A stretch of DNA of 64,000 bases. Source: Methylococcaceae bacterium. GTDB taxonomy: Bacteria > Pseudomonadota > Gammaproteobacteria > Methylococcales > Methylomonadaceae. Position 1 is the first letter of the stretch. Each line of letters starts with the position of its first letter. The stretch is taken from contig JADKAL010000014.1 of assembly GCA_016715325.1 (NCBI GenBank), positions 744,001 through 808,000 on the forward strand, given 5' to 3'. Position numbers and translations under genes: made by a program. The notes under the pieces are model-generated. The model made no database searches. It was given only the letters and a program-made list of their open reading frames with translations, and was not told the DNA's origin. Shown here piece after piece: positions 1-9,332 of this stretch.

Positions 1-1
1 A

Positions 2-1048
2 TTGCTAGAAATTTTTCATGCAAGTTCCAATAAAGAAGATTTTGAAAACTACGCAATGGAACTTGCCGCAGCAGGAAAGCAAGAAGATAAGGATTTCTGG
101 CGAAAAGTTATTGAATTAAGTAAAGATATTTGCCCGGATTCACCGTTATTTGCAATTCAAATTCCCAGTACGGTCGCTGTTTTTACCACAGAATCCGATG
201 TTTTAGCTGAAAGTGTTTTGCTTGGCTCCAATGCTGCTGCTGAACAAGACGCTGTTAATAAACTGGCTGAAAATAGAGAGTATCAAGGTGTTGCAAGTTT
301 TCAAATTGACGATGATGGCGCGAATGAGTCGGCTTTTGAGACTACAGAATCGGGTGTTCAGCAAGATATAAAGAAAGTGGAACAACCGAAATTTGAAGTA
401 TCCGAATCAGAAAATGACGACGTGTTGAGTTTCGATTTGGATTCATTCGAAGACAGCTTGCTCAAAGAACAGAATAACGAATTACTCGATTTCGATTTGG
501 GACCTTATCCAGGAGCGAGTGAGAAAAAAGCGGTCGATGAAAGCACGACTTTGTTACTCGATGAAGAATTGATGCTGGATAGCGAAAGCAATACTATTAA
601 AAACGACGATTCCGAAGTCAAAAATGAGATCGAAACATTCGAGTTCGATTTTAATTTGGATAAAAAGGAAACCGATAAGCCGGATAGTAAAGAGAGAGAG
701 GCTGCCGTCGAAACTATCGACAGTTGGGATCCTGAACAAACGCTTGATTTCTCAATTGATGTACCTGTTGAAAAAGAAAGATCCGAAAGTAACGCAATTG
801 ACTTTAGTTTCGATTTAGATCCAACTCTGGCAAGTTCAAGTAAGCCCGGTTATCAGGAAAACGGTTTTAACTTATCCGATTTGACCGATATGGACGAGAT
901 AGAAACAAAGCTCGATCTCGCAAAAGCTTATATCGATATGGGCGATGTAGAATCAGCCAAAGATATTATTGGACAAGTGCTAGAGAAAGGGTCGTTGGAA
1001 CAAAAGAAAACAGCGATGGCTTTGTTGGATGATTTAAATTTAGGATGA
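2..1048 (+). CDS. fimV: FimV-like protein, C-terminal part (5' end outside window)
   Basis: This is the 3' end of a large gene: the frame is open at the left edge, so the apparent TTG start is not real. The visible 348 residues are a long, very acidic, low-complexity stretch with recurrent D-F-D-L/LDFDL-type motifs. They end in a compact C-terminal domain (about residues 300-348) containing KLDLAKAYIDMGD and a final ALLDDLNLG. This acidic linker plus C-terminal TPR-like domain is the hallmark of FimV/TspA. These are inner-membrane peptidoglycan-binding proteins that organise polar type IV pilus and secretin assembly. The N-terminal LysM and membrane segment would lie upstream. A strong hairpin terminator follows the stop. 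The assignment is good; only the extent of the gene is unknown. Confidence 0.85.
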   Translation: MLEIFHASSNKEDFENYAMELAAAGKQEDKDFWRKVIELSKDICPDSPLFAIQIPSTVAVFTTESDVLAESVLLGSNAAAEQDAVNKLAENREYQGVASFQIDDDGANESAFETTESGVQQDIKKVEQPKFEVSESENDDVLSFDLDSFEDSLLKEQNNELLDFDLGPYPGASEKKAVDESTTLLLDEELMLDSESNTIKNDDSEVKNEIETFEFDFNLDKKETDKPDSKEREAAVETIDSWDPEQTLDFSIDVPVEKERSESNAIDFSFDLDPTLASSSKPGYQENGFNLSDLTDMDEIETKLDLAKAYIDMGDVESAKDIIGQVLEKGSLEQKKTAMALLDDLNLG

Positions 1049-1073
1049 TTTTTTAATAGTCGGTGAATAAAAT

Positions 1074-1098
1074 AAAAAAGCCCTTACGGGCTTTTTTT
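1074..1098. terminator. Bidirectional intrinsic terminator
   Basis: A-tract, GC stem AAGCCC-TTAC-GGGCTT and T-tract lie between the converging fimV and receiver-Hpt genes. The hairpin is flanked by A-run and T-run on opposite sides, so it can serve both strands. Confidence 0.85.
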
Positions 1099-1840
1099 AT
1101 GATCTATCGTTTAGAATTTCCAATATAGATTTACGGTGTTTATTAAATGACGAGACATTTTGTTTTAACATCAAAAAAAATCCATCCGCATACTCAAAAT
1201 TATTCTGAACTAAACTCATTTCTAATGAGTTAGCGATGTCCGCGATTTCTTTTAAGTAACATGTTTTTGCCGAGCCGTTTAGATTATGTGTAACTTCGAG
1301 CGCAATTTTGTAATTGCCTATTCTGATAGCATTTTCTATATTTATAATCTGAATCGGCAATTCTTCAAATAATTTGTCGTAAAGCATGTTGACTAAGCGA
1401 ATATTGTTTTTTGTTTTCGATAATAAGATTTCGATAGAGTCAATATAGGGCGTTAAGCTGTCGTTTTCACGCCAAAAATTGATCAATTCTTCAAGGCGAT
1501 CCCTGTTCAACGGCTTAATCACACAATCGTCGAACCCTTCGTTTATTAACATTTTTTTTTGATCCTGAGCCAGAATTTCAGCCATAGCAATAATCGGCGT
1601 ATCGTTGTTGATGCAATCGAAGCTTTTGGCTAAGAAAAGTAGGCTGGGCGCATTTAATGCTAAATCGATAAGGATGAGATTGAATAATTGTCCGGAAATT
1701 GCTGAAGCCGTTTCGTTCTGGGTATGGGTGTAGATCAGTACAAGTTCGTCTATGTCCGGTTCATATTTTTGCAATACCGTAGCATCGGCACAGGCAATCA
1801 GTGTAGTAAACTGTTTTTGCGGGCTTATATCTAAAAACAT
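1097..1840 (-). CDS. Degenerate receiver domain plus Hpt domain protein
   Basis: A 247-residue two-domain signalling protein. Residues about 10-122 look like a CheY-type receiver: FNLILIDLA places D59 at the phospho-acceptor position and DCVIKPLN gives the conserved K109. The usual N-terminal acidic pair is not clear (ACADA), and the switch Thr is replaced in IIAMAE, so phosphorylation may be impaired. Residues about 135-240 resemble a histidine phosphotransfer domain with THNLNGSAKT, which puts the acceptor at H185; the usual HxLKG lysine is Asn. This receiver-Hpt order resembles the C-terminus of hybrid kinases of the BarA type, but no kinase part is present. Its partner is unknown. It converges on fimV, and a palindromic repeat lies just upstream. 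Confidence 0.7.
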   Translation of the reverse strand: MFLDISPQKQFTTLIACADATVLQKYEPDIDELVLIYTHTQNETASAISGQLFNLILIDLALNAPSLLFLAKSFDCINNDTPIIAMAEILAQDQKKMLINEGFDDCVIKPLNRDRLEELINFWRENDSLTPYIDSIEILLSKTKNNIRLVNMLYDKLFEELPIQIINIENAIRIGNYKIALEVTHNLNGSAKTCYLKEIADIANSLEMSLVQNNFEYADGFFLMLKQNVSSFNKHRKSILEILNDRS

Positions 1841-1866
1841 TTTAATAGGATTTTTGCTTTCAATGG

Positions 1867-1987
1867 TCGGTAGTGAGTTAAATCTGTGACTTCATAGAAG
1901 GCGAAGTGACAAAACTAATTTTGTCACTTCAGGATAAACGTGAATCGCCGAGTTCATCAATATGCACAGGTTTAATCTACTAACCGA
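1867..1987. repeat. Palindromic repeat family A, copy 1 (MITE-like)
   Basis: A 121-bp element with imperfect terminal inverted repeats. The left arm begins TCGGTAGTGAGTTAAATCTG and the right arm is related to its reverse complement (CACAGGTTTAATCTACTAAC). Inside lies a perfect 12-bp palindrome (GAAGTGACAAAA / TTTTGTCACTTC, 1903-1930). A second copy with the same ends is at 10155-10302. No coding capacity is seen. Confidence 0.65.
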
Positions 1988-2144
1988 TAGTTAATTGCAA
2001 TAAAAAATTAATAATCAAAGTTTAGTTGATTACTTGAGTTTTTATGCGAAAACACCGAACGCTTGATAAAATAAACGAATAAATTAAAAATAACTTGGGG
2101 CGAAGTTTCCAAGTACAAGCAGTGTATTACCTGAATAGTAATAG

Positions 2145-2286
2145 GATTCGGCCTTTAAAGCCGGAATCGTTCAGTAGCCCTTCGAAAACTCGGAGAGCCT
2201 TGTCGAAATACAGACCATCTTCGACAGACTCAACGGACGAAGGACATACAGGGGTGAACGGGAGTTAAGATTTCATAGGGTTGAAT
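2145..2286. repeat. Palindromic repeat family B, copy 1
   Basis: The element begins GATTCGGCCTTTAAAG and ends in a degenerate CATAGGGTTGAATC. Inside are GTCGAAATACAGACC and TTCGACAGACTCAACGGACG, shared with copies at 22007-22115 and 63779-63886. It is about 140 bp and non-coding. With family A it accounts for most of the 500-bp gap at 1849-2353; nothing else was recognised there. Confidence 0.6.
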
Positions 2287-2353
2287 CTTAGCATCTGAAA
2301 AATCACTGAAAATTGAAGCGGTTGCGGTTAAACATATATTCTTTATCGATTAA

Positions 2354-2836
2354 ATGTTCAGAGTTGAAATGAATTATCCGTCACCTGATAACGGCTTTCA
2401 CAATCGTCAAGCTGCTTTGATTTGCGAAAGTTACCAATTGCTTTTAAGGGAATCGTTATTGAATAGCCATCATCCTTTTGAAACTCAAGCCGAAGCCTTA
2501 TTTCACGCACCGTTTGCAGTCCTTTCACATACGGTTGATACAGACCCGGTATTTAATTATGTGAATTTGAATGCGATGGAACTATTCGAGTTTACTTGGG
2601 ATGAATTTATCGGTATTCCATCAAGACTTTCTGCGGCACCCGCTTGTCAAGCAGACCGAGATAGACTGTTAAAAGAAGTCAGCTTAAACGGATATATTAA
2701 AGATTATCAGGGTGTTCGCTTAAGAAAAACGGGAGGTAAATTTCTAATTAAGAATTCAGTGGTCTGGAATTTATGCGGTGACCGAGGAAATTATGCGGGG
2801 CAAGCAGCTTGTTTGATAGATTGGGAATTTCTGTAG
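2354..2836 (+). CDS. MEKHLA (PAS-like) domain protein
   Basis: A 160-residue soluble protein. The sequence FNYVNLNAMELFEFTWDEF followed by GIPSRLSAAP and VRLRKTGGKFLIKNSVVWNL is typical of the MEKHLA domain, a PAS-related sensory fold best known at the C-terminus of plant HD-ZIP III proteins and found as stand-alone bacterial proteins. The ligand is unknown. An alternative start at residue 6 (2369) has a slightly better upstream purine run. It sits alone downstream of two repeats and converges on the lipoprotein gene 14 bp away. Confidence 0.7.
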   Translation: MFRVEMNYPSPDNGFHNRQAALICESYQLLLRESLLNSHHPFETQAEALFHAPFAVLSHTVDTDPVFNYVNLNAMELFEFTWDEFIGIPSRLSAAPACQADRDRLLKEVSLNGYIKDYQGVRLRKTGGKFLIKNSVVWNLCGDRGNYAGQAACLIDWEFL

Positions 2837-2850
2837 TGAATCGCTTTTAT

Positions 2851-3450
2851 CTAAATCGATCCTGGAGTTGGTTTTTTAGTATTAGTATTAGTATTAGGAT
2901 TTTGGGGTTTTTCCAAAGAACGGCCGAATTCATCGATTTGATTTTTTAATTCATCGCCGAGGGATTCCATTTCTTTTTGTATGAGAGGTAACTGTTTTTC
3001 TAATTGTTTAGCGAAGACACCGCCTAAATTTTGTAGGCTTTTAACCACATCCTCTAACGGTAGCATCGAGATATTCATTTGGGTTTGTAAATAATCTACT
3101 TTCCAGGCGTCTTGTTCTAAGGACAATGCGGTGTCGAAAGTCACCTGTTTTTTATGTCGCATAAGGGTGGTTTGCACCATAGCGTTAGATTCTTCGATTA
3201 CGGCCTCGCCGATTTGGATGGTGGAATGTTGATCGATGTCCTGAAGATTGACGAGATGTTGAGAGCTGGTTGTTACGAAGTCTTTAGCATTTTCGATCCG
3301 GCCTTGCGCTAAGGTTTGCCAAAATTGTTTAGTCACCTCTTCGGGCGATTTTTCGGATTGACAGCCCAAAATACTGAGCACATAAAAAAGCCCGGCCAAA
3401 ATGGCCAGGCTTTTGAATAGTGAAGGGAATGACTTAATCGTCACCACCAA
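2851..3450 (-). CDS. Hypothetical lipoprotein
   Basis: A 199-residue protein with an N-terminal signal sequence and lipobox (VLSILGC), so it is probably anchored in the membrane through the cysteine near residue 30. Residues about 33-130 (PEEVTKQFWQTLAQGR...) look like the small secreted DUF4878/NTF2-like domain with its opening helix. The rest is a helical, probably coiled-coil segment. The C-terminus has an NTNTNT tract encoded by tandem ATTAGT repeats. The start is GTG and overlaps the end of the YccA-like gene by 17 nt, so the two are probably co-translated. The function is not known. Confidence 0.6.
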   Translation of the reverse strand: MVVTIKSFPSLFKSLAILAGLFYVLSILGCQSEKSPEEVTKQFWQTLAQGRIENAKDFVTTSSQHLVNLQDIDQHSTIQIGEAVIEESNAMVQTTLMRHKKQVTFDTALSLEQDAWKVDYLQTQMNISMLPLEDVVKSLQNLGGVFAKQLEKQLPLIQKEMESLGDELKNQIDEFGRSLEKPQNPNTNTNTKKPTPGSI

Positions 3451-4102
3451 AAATACCCAATATTTGTAACAAGCTCAAAAATAAATTGTAAATAGAAACG
3501 TACAGAGATACGGTCGCGAGGATATAGTTGGTTTCGCCGCCGTGTACGATTGCGCTAGTTTGCATCAAAATCATCCCAGACATCAACAGTATAAACATGC
3601 CCGATACAGCCAGGGATAAGGCAGGAATAGCAAAGATTGCCGCGCCGATGCCTGCCAAAAAGGCGACTAGAATGCCGACCAGCAGGAAACCGGACATAAA
3701 GCTGAAATCTTTACGCGTTGTTAAAGCATAACCTGAAAGCCCCAGGAATATAATGCCGGTGCCGCCGAGTGCTGTCATAACCAATTCATGCCCGTTGCTA
3801 AAGGCTTGAGTATACATGTTAATGATGGGGCCAAGTGTTAAACCCATAAATCCGGTCAACGCAAATACAAAAACCAAACCTAATGCGCGATCGCTGAATT
3901 TAGTAGTCAAAAACAACAACCCGAAATAGCCGACCATCGTTAAAATCATGCCCGGATGCGGTAAGTTGAAGTAAACGGAAGCCGCAGCGGTCATGGCGCT
4001 GAAAAGAAGCGTCATCGACAGTAAAAGGTATGTGTTTCTCAACACCTTATTTGTCGATAAGACACCGGCTTCTGAACGTGAAATAGCGGTATTTAAACGC
4101 AT
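3434..4102 (-). CDS. yccA: Bax inhibitor-1/YccA family membrane protein
   Basis: About 222 residues forming seven predicted membrane helices. Family-typical segments include LGLTLGPIINMY, GTGIIFLGLSGYA and a final acidic GGDD. Family members are inner-membrane proteins; E. coli YccA modulates the FtsH protease, and BsYetJ is a pH-sensitive calcium leak channel. I chose the ATG at 4102 (MRLNTAIS) rather than the ATG seven codons upstream because a GAGGAA ribosome site lies 9-10 nt before it and would be inside the longer frame. It is followed by an overlapping lipoprotein gene. Confidence 0.85.
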   Translation of the reverse strand: MRLNTAISRSEAGVLSTNKVLRNTYLLLSMTLLFSAMTAAASVYFNLPHPGMILTMVGYFGLLFLTTKFSDRALGLVFVFALTGFMGLTLGPIINMYTQAFSNGHELVMTALGGTGIIFLGLSGYALTTRKDFSFMSGFLLVGILVAFLAGIGAAIFAIPALSLAVSGMFILLMSGMILMQTSAIVHGGETNYILATVSLYVSIYNLFLSLLQILGIFGGDD

Positions 4103-4341
4103 AATGGTAAATTCCTCATACAAGTAAAAACATAATCTGAGACAATCTTACAAGAGTTTTGTTCTCTCTAGTAATTTTATTTTTAGCTCATTTGGAATCT
4201 AACAGTAAATAATCGTTTGTAAAGAGACCGGATTGAATGCGTTCTATTCGTTTTTTGGAGAGAGCGAAGCGCTGAAATTAACGATATAGCCCTTAATAAT
4301 CTCTTTCATTGTAGTAGACTGTTCATCTCTCAGCTTCATTA

Positions 4342-5094
4342 ATGTTTTACATCGAAATGGCCGAAAATTTGCCGTTTTCCTACCGGATTCGTCGCAGCCA
4401 GCGCGTTGCAAATGCCCGTATTGTCGTAAAGCCGGGGCAAGTTGAAGTGGTCGCGCCTTTACAAATACCGGAACATCGCTTGCACCATTTCGTCCAGACG
4501 AAACGACAATGGATCATACAAGCATTGGGTAAGATGGCTGCTTCCAGTCCGCAACAAAGCGGTTTTGTACCCAGCGAATTCAAAACGGGCGAAACTATCG
4601 CCTATTTAGGCCAGCCTTATCCGTTAACATTGCTTCCGTCGAAATTAAAAAGAGTCAAAATCGAATTTATCGCGGACTACAAGATCCACGTGCCAGAGGT
4701 CATAACCCCTGAACATCATCAGCCTCTCATCCGAGAAGCTTTAATCCGCTGGATGAAAAAACAAACACAGACGCATGTCGAGGATTATGTCAATCATCAT
4801 GCTCGAAAGCATTCCTTGATGCCGCGTTCGATTGCCGTAAAAACACAAAAAAGCCGCTGGGGCAGTTGCGGGATTCATAATGATATTAACATTAACTGGC
4901 TCTTGATTATGGCGCCGAAGGACGTGTTGGAATACGTGGTGGTGCATGAACTCTGCCATATCAAGGTAAAAAATCATTCCAGCCAATTCTGGTCGCTGGT
5001 TGCCGAGCATTTGCCTGATTATCAACAACGCCGACAATGGCTAAAAAAACAGGGGCGTAGCTTAATGATGGCTTTTTTTGAAAATGCAGACTAA
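4342..5094 (+). CDS. YgjP-like/M48-type metalloprotein (DUF45)
   Basis: A 250-residue protein of the YgjP/WLM-like zincin family. The zinc motif HELCH is at residues 202-206 with a third likely ligand at H212 (KNHSSQFW), and the family signature SRWGSC is at 171-176. E. coli YgjP has been reported as a UTP pyrophosphatase, so a peptidase role should not be assumed. An alternative start is M6 (4357). The gene ends 3 nt before radA on the same strand and is probably co-transcribed with it. Confidence 0.8.
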   Translation: MFYIEMAENLPFSYRIRRSQRVANARIVVKPGQVEVVAPLQIPEHRLHHFVQTKRQWIIQALGKMAASSPQQSGFVPSEFKTGETIAYLGQPYPLTLLPSKLKRVKIEFIADYKIHVPEVITPEHHQPLIREALIRWMKKQTQTHVEDYVNHHARKHSLMPRSIAVKTQKSRWGSCGIHNDININWLLIMAPKDVLEYVVVHELCHIKVKNHSSQFWSLVAEHLPDYQQRRQWLKKQGRSLMMAFFENAD

Positions 5095-5097
5095 AAC

Positions 5098-6474
5098 ATG
5101 AGCAAAAAAGCAAAAACAGGCTTTGTGTGCCAGGAATGCGGTGCGGATTATCCGCGATGGGGCGGACAATGCACCAGTTGCGGCGAATGGAATACCATCA
5201 AGGAAGTCAGGTTAGGTTCAAGTACAAACGAACGTAATAGCCGATCACAAGGCTATGCCGGAAGTGTTTCGGACGTTAAATTGCTTTCCGACGTCAGTTT
5301 GGTACATGCAGAAAGAGTTTCGACCGGCCTGTCGGAATTCGACCGTGTTTTAGGCGGCGGCATCGTTAAAGGCAGCGTCGTCTTGATCGGCGGTGCGCCG
5401 GGTGCGGGCAAAAGCACATTGTTATTACAAGCCGTCGCAAATATCGCAGGGCAAGGAATACCTGTGCTATATGTGTCCGGCGAAGAGTCGTTGCAGCAAA
5501 TTGCTGAAAGAGCGCATCGACTAGGGCTACCGACTTCCAACATCATGATGTTGGCCGAAACGTCGGTTCAGCGAATTATCGATGTGTTGGATGAAATACA
5601 ACCGAAAGTCGTGGTGATCGATTCCATTCAAGTGGTATACAACCAGGATGTCGAATCCGCGCCGGGTTCGGTTTCCCAAGTCAGAGAGTCCGCCAGCTAT
5701 CTGACCCAATACGCCAAACGGAATAACCTATCTGTCTTTATGGTCGGCCATGTGACAAAAGATCAATCGTTAGCAGGACCGATGACTTTAAGCCATATCG
5801 TCGATACCCAAGTCATGTTATCGTCCACGGACGATGCTAGATTTAGAGTGTTGAGGGCGGACAAAAATCGCTTCGGCAGCGTCGGCGAATTGGGTTTTTT
5901 TGCGATGGATCATGCCGGACTAAAAGAAGTTAAAAATCCGTCGGCGATGTTTCTTAACAGGCCGGATAAACCTTCATCCGGAAGTGTGGTAACGGTGTTG
6001 TGGGAAGGCACCCGTCCGCTGCTGGTGGAAATCCAGGCGTTGGTGACAGACTGCCAATACGGCAATCCGCGCCGCTTGGCCGTGGGTTTCGACCAGAATC
6101 GACTGGCAATGTTACTGGCTGTGTTGTCGCGACACGGCGGAATTGTAACCGCAAACGACGAGATTTACGCCAACGTGGTCGGCGGTATTAAAGTGAGTGA
6201 AACCAGTTCGGACTTGGCGATTGTCGTCGGCATCGTTTCAAGCTTCAGGAATAGGATTATCCCGCACGATGCGTTTTTTTTCGGTGAAATCGGATTGAGC
6301 GGTGAAATAAGACCGGTGGCAAACGGTCAGTCGCGTTTAAACGATGCCGCCAAACACGGCTTTAAAATAGCCGTGATTCCAAAAGCCAATGCACCGAAAA
6401 AACGGATTGAAGGCTTGCAGATTTACCCGGTAACGACACTTTCCGAAGCTTTAGATGTCGTAAGCGGTTTGTAA
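5098..6474 (+). CDS. radA: DNA repair protein RadA (Sms)
   Basis: A 458-residue RadA, close to the usual length. It has an N-terminal four-cysteine zinc finger (C11, C14, C25, C28), a Walker A motif GGAPGAGKST at 98-107, a VVVIDS Walker B, the RadA-specific KNRFG at 256-260, and a C-terminal Lon-like domain. RadA is a hexameric DnaB-like motor that promotes branch migration and strand exchange in recombinational repair. It converges with the CorB-like gene, whose stop is 4 nt away. Confidence 0.97.
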   Translation: MSKKAKTGFVCQECGADYPRWGGQCTSCGEWNTIKEVRLGSSTNERNSRSQGYAGSVSDVKLLSDVSLVHAERVSTGLSEFDRVLGGGIVKGSVVLIGGAPGAGKSTLLLQAVANIAGQGIPVLYVSGEESLQQIAERAHRLGLPTSNIMMLAETSVQRIIDVLDEIQPKVVVIDSIQVVYNQDVESAPGSVSQVRESASYLTQYAKRNNLSVFMVGHVTKDQSLAGPMTLSHIVDTQVMLSSTDDARFRVLRADKNRFGSVGELGFFAMDHAGLKEVKNPSAMFLNRPDKPSSGSVVTVLWEGTRPLLVEIQALVTDCQYGNPRRLAVGFDQNRLAMLLAVLSRHGGIVTANDEIYANVVGGIKVSETSSDLAIVVGIVSSFRNRIIPHDAFFFGEIGLSGEIRPVANGQSRLNDAAKHGFKIAVIPKANAPKKRIEGLQIYPVTTLSEALDVVSGL

Positions 6475-6478
6475 TTTG

Positions 6479-7732
6479 TTAATGGCTTTCGGGCAAAAAC
6501 TTAACCAATTTCACCGCCATCTCATCGCGTTTTAGAATTTCCAAGGCATAACCGTACAATTTGATACTGGTACCGGCTTCGGGAATAGTTTCCATAAACT
6601 CGATAATCAAACCGTTTAACGTCTTAGGGCCTTCAGTCGGTAAATCCCATTGCAAAGAACGGTTGAGTTCTCTGATGGTGATGTTGGCATCCACCAAATA
6701 ACTACCGTCGACTTGTTTTCTGACAGCGTTTTCGTCAGTTATAATTTCACCGACAATCTCCTGTAATAGATCGTCCATCGTCACTAAGCCCTGAACGTCG
6801 CCGTATTCATCGACAACCAAGCCGATACGGATTTTTTCGGCTTTAAACTTGATCATTTGCGAATGTACCGGCGTCGTGTCGGGTATGAATATGGGTTTGC
6901 TCAGCAGGCTAATGAGCAGTTGCTTATCGAAATCGTCATGATTAATCAGCGTCAACACTTTGCGCAGATGCAAAAAGCCGATAATGCGGTCAATGCTTTT
7001 CTTATACACAGGTATACGAGTATGCGAACTAACTTTAATCTGAGTAACGATCTCCTCAATCGGCGCTTCCAGATCGATGCCGACGATTTCGTTCCGCGGC
7101 GTCATGATGTCTTCGACCGTTGCCGATTCCAGATCGAGAATACCCATTAACATTTTTTGATAGCGCGGCGGCATTATGCTTTCCGCTTCGGCAATGATAA
7201 CTTTTAATTCGTCTTTGCTGAGCGATTCCAGGCTGTGCGTTTTAATGTTAACCCGAAACATCCGCAACAATAAGTTTACAAAAATATTAACGAATTGGAT
7301 TATCGGGTAAAACAGTTTGATTAATGGAACATAAACCCAGGCCGATGGAAACGCCAGTGTTTCCGGTTTAACAGCGGCATAGGTTTTAGGCGTGGCTTCC
7401 GAGAAGATCAAAGTGACTAAAATAAGAATGCCGTCTGCAATTAAAACGCTGCTTTCTTGGTCTGGATAAAGCCGGATAGCAATGATGGTAACGACAGACG
7501 CGGCAGCCGTATTAACGAAGATATTGCCGAGCAAAATCATGCCCAATAAGCTGTCCGGGCGCTGTAATAACCTATGAGCTTTGATGGCGCCTTTATGTTT
7601 GAGTTTAACTAAATGCCTTAACCGGTAGCGGTTTAAGGCCATTAATGCGGTTTCCGAGCCGGAAAAAAAAGCGGAAAGCAGCAGCATGGCAGCGAGTATG
7701 CCGAACAGCATACCCAGGGACAAATCGTTCAA
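6479..7732 (-). CDS. CNNM/CorB family transporter (DUF21-CBS-CorC/HlyC)
   Basis: A 417-residue membrane protein. The N-terminal DUF21 domain (about 1-190) contains several helices and the FSGSETALMALNRYRL motif. A CBS pair follows (about 200-325, MTPRNEIVGI... and VVDEYGDVQGLVTMDDLL), then a C-terminal CorC_HlyC domain. This matches the CorB/YfjD branch of the CNNM family, linked to magnesium or cobalt transport. The exact substrate cannot be read from sequence. Confidence 0.9.
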   Translation of the reverse strand: MNDLSLGMLFGILAAMLLLSAFFSGSETALMALNRYRLRHLVKLKHKGAIKAHRLLQRPDSLLGMILLGNIFVNTAAASVVTIIAIRLYPDQESSVLIADGILILVTLIFSEATPKTYAAVKPETLAFPSAWVYVPLIKLFYPIIQFVNIFVNLLLRMFRVNIKTHSLESLSKDELKVIIAEAESIMPPRYQKMLMGILDLESATVEDIMTPRNEIVGIDLEAPIEEIVTQIKVSSHTRIPVYKKSIDRIIGFLHLRKVLTLINHDDFDKQLLISLLSKPIFIPDTTPVHSQMIKFKAEKIRIGLVVDEYGDVQGLVTMDDLLQEIVGEIITDENAVRKQVDGSYLVDANITIRELNRSLQWDLPTEGPKTLNGLIIEFMETIPEAGTSIKLYGYALEILKRDEMAVKLVKFLPESH

Positions 7733-7819
7733 TGCGGTACTCTTGGGAAATGAAAAACGGGTCTAGTGTCTACTAAGTGGAAAATTTGTCAAGCAGCGAT
7801 CTAAATTCGTGTGCGTCGA

Positions 7820-8272
7820 TTAACGTTTGACGGCTAAATACCGATCCAACGCATTCGCAAACGCTTGTTTATCGCGCTGACCGAATGCGGAAGGGCCGCC
7901 TGAAACTTGTCCGGTATCGCGAAGACCAGTCATAAAGTCTCGCATGGCGAGCTGTTCTTTAATATTTTCCGGCGTGTATAGCTCCCCTCTTGGATTGAGG
8001 GCGAAGGCTTTTTTTGCGACGACTTCCGCCGCCAAGGGAATATCGGCCGTTATTACTAAATCGCCGGTATTACAGTGCTGGACAATATAATTGTCGGCGA
8101 CATCGAAGCCGTTGGCAACCTGTACGGCTTTAATAAAAGGGGATGGCGGCGACGCCACGAAACGATTGGCGACTAACACCAACGCTAATTTTCTGCGTTC
8201 GGCGGTACGGAATAAAATATCTTTAATGACATTCGGGCAAGCATCGGCATCGACCCAGATTGTTACTGTCAT
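7820..8272 (-). CDS. YaiI/YqxD family protein (DUF188)
   Basis: A 150-residue soluble protein beginning [16 protein letters not shown], with [16 protein letters not shown] and a C-terminal [20 protein letters not shown]. These segments define the UPF0178/YaiI family, a PIN-like fold of unknown function. The aspartates of DADACP and TADIP are the likely active-site positions by analogy with PIN nucleases. It lies between the CorB-like and YheT genes on the same strand. Confidence 0.88.
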   Translation of the reverse strand: MTVTIWVDADACPNVIKDILFRTAERRKLALVLVANRFVASPPSPFIKAVQVANGFDVADNYIVQHCNTGDLVITADIPLAAEVVAKKAFALNPRGELYTPENIKEQLAMRDFMTGLRDTGQVSGGPSAFGQRDKQAFANALDRYLAVKR

Positions 8273-8312
8273 ATAAAACGCGTGAAGAATGAAAATTTGG
8301 AAGGTTTAGTGC

Positions 8313-9320
8313 TCATAAATGGCTATCTCGATTTAGTTGTTCTACTAAAAAACAAGTAATCCTGTGTTCCAGCCAGTAATGCGGCTTTAAGGGATTATGT
8401 CCACTGATAAAGCCGACATGTCCCCCGTGTCGAGTGAGTTCTACTTGCACGGAAGGCGAAAGCTCGTCGGGCTTGGGCAAGACGTCGGCGGTCATAAAGG
8501 GATCGTCGATGGCTTGAATTAAGAGTGTCCGGACGGCAATCGATTTGAGAAATTGTCTGGAGCTGGACCGGTTATAGTAGTCGTTAACATCCTGAAAGCT
8601 ATGTAATCGGGCAACGACGCGGTCGTCGTATTGCCAGAAGGATTTAATCGTCGATAAATCGCCCAATTCTTTGATTTTATTCGCATCGTCAAAATGTCCG
8701 ATAGCTTCCAAATGCTGCAACTTGTTGAGCATATAGATCTTGAGCTCGTCCAATAAATTTTTACGATAGATTTTTGAAAAACCGCTATCCAGTTTTGTTG
8801 CACAGATTCCTAAAACCAAGGGTACCGAAACTGCGGTAGCCGCGAATAGATCGAGGTTGTTGCCTTGCTCGCCCAGCCACTTTAATAATACATTGCCGCC
8901 CAATGAAAAACCGGCAGCAGCAATCGGCGTTTGGGGTTCTCTTTGCCGTAACGTTTGATACAGGAAATGCGTATCTGCGGTTTCGCCGGAATGATAACAA
9001 CGCGCCCGGTTGTTCGATTGACCGCTGCATCCCCGAAAATTAATAGCGGCGCTGCGAAAGCCGTGTCGAAATAAAGCGCTCTGTAATCCTTTTATGTAAC
9101 CCGATTGCGAACTGCCGGTGAGTCCATGCAATAAGATGACCATCGGCTGCGTACCCGTGCCGCAGAAATCGACATCGATGAAGTCGTCATCCGGTGTGTT
9201 GAGCCTTTCTCTCCGGTAGTCCGGCGGATTGGGCGCCTTTCTGAATAAAGACGGGTAAATCGTTTGTAGATGGCGATTCTTAAGCCACCAAGCCGGTTTG
9301 AATGAGGTCGGTTGAAACAT
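8313..9320 (-). CDS. YheT family alpha/beta hydrolase
   Basis: A 335-residue hydrolase of the YheT/ABHD1-3 family, opening with the typical WWLKNRHLQTIYPSLFR. The nucleophile elbow is AAGFSLGGN. LTRHGGHVGF supplies the catalytic His, and an Asp lies in AIDDPFMTADVLP. The oxyanion region is HGLTGSSQSGYI. Family members are putative esterases; the substrate is unknown. Confidence 0.9.
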   Translation of the reverse strand: MFQPTSFKPAWWLKNRHLQTIYPSLFRKAPNPPDYRRERLNTPDDDFIDVDFCGTGTQPMVILLHGLTGSSQSGYIKGLQSALFRHGFRSAAINFRGCSGQSNNRARCYHSGETADTHFLYQTLRQREPQTPIAAAGFSLGGNVLLKWLGEQGNNLDLFAATAVSVPLVLGICATKLDSGFSKIYRKNLLDELKIYMLNKLQHLEAIGHFDDANKIKELGDLSTIKSFWQYDDRVVARLHSFQDVNDYYNRSSSRQFLKSIAVRTLLIQAIDDPFMTADVLPKPDELSPSVQVELTRHGGHVGFISGHNPLKPHYWLEHRITCFLVEQLNRDSHL

Positions 9321-9332
9321 ACGTTAAGTCGG

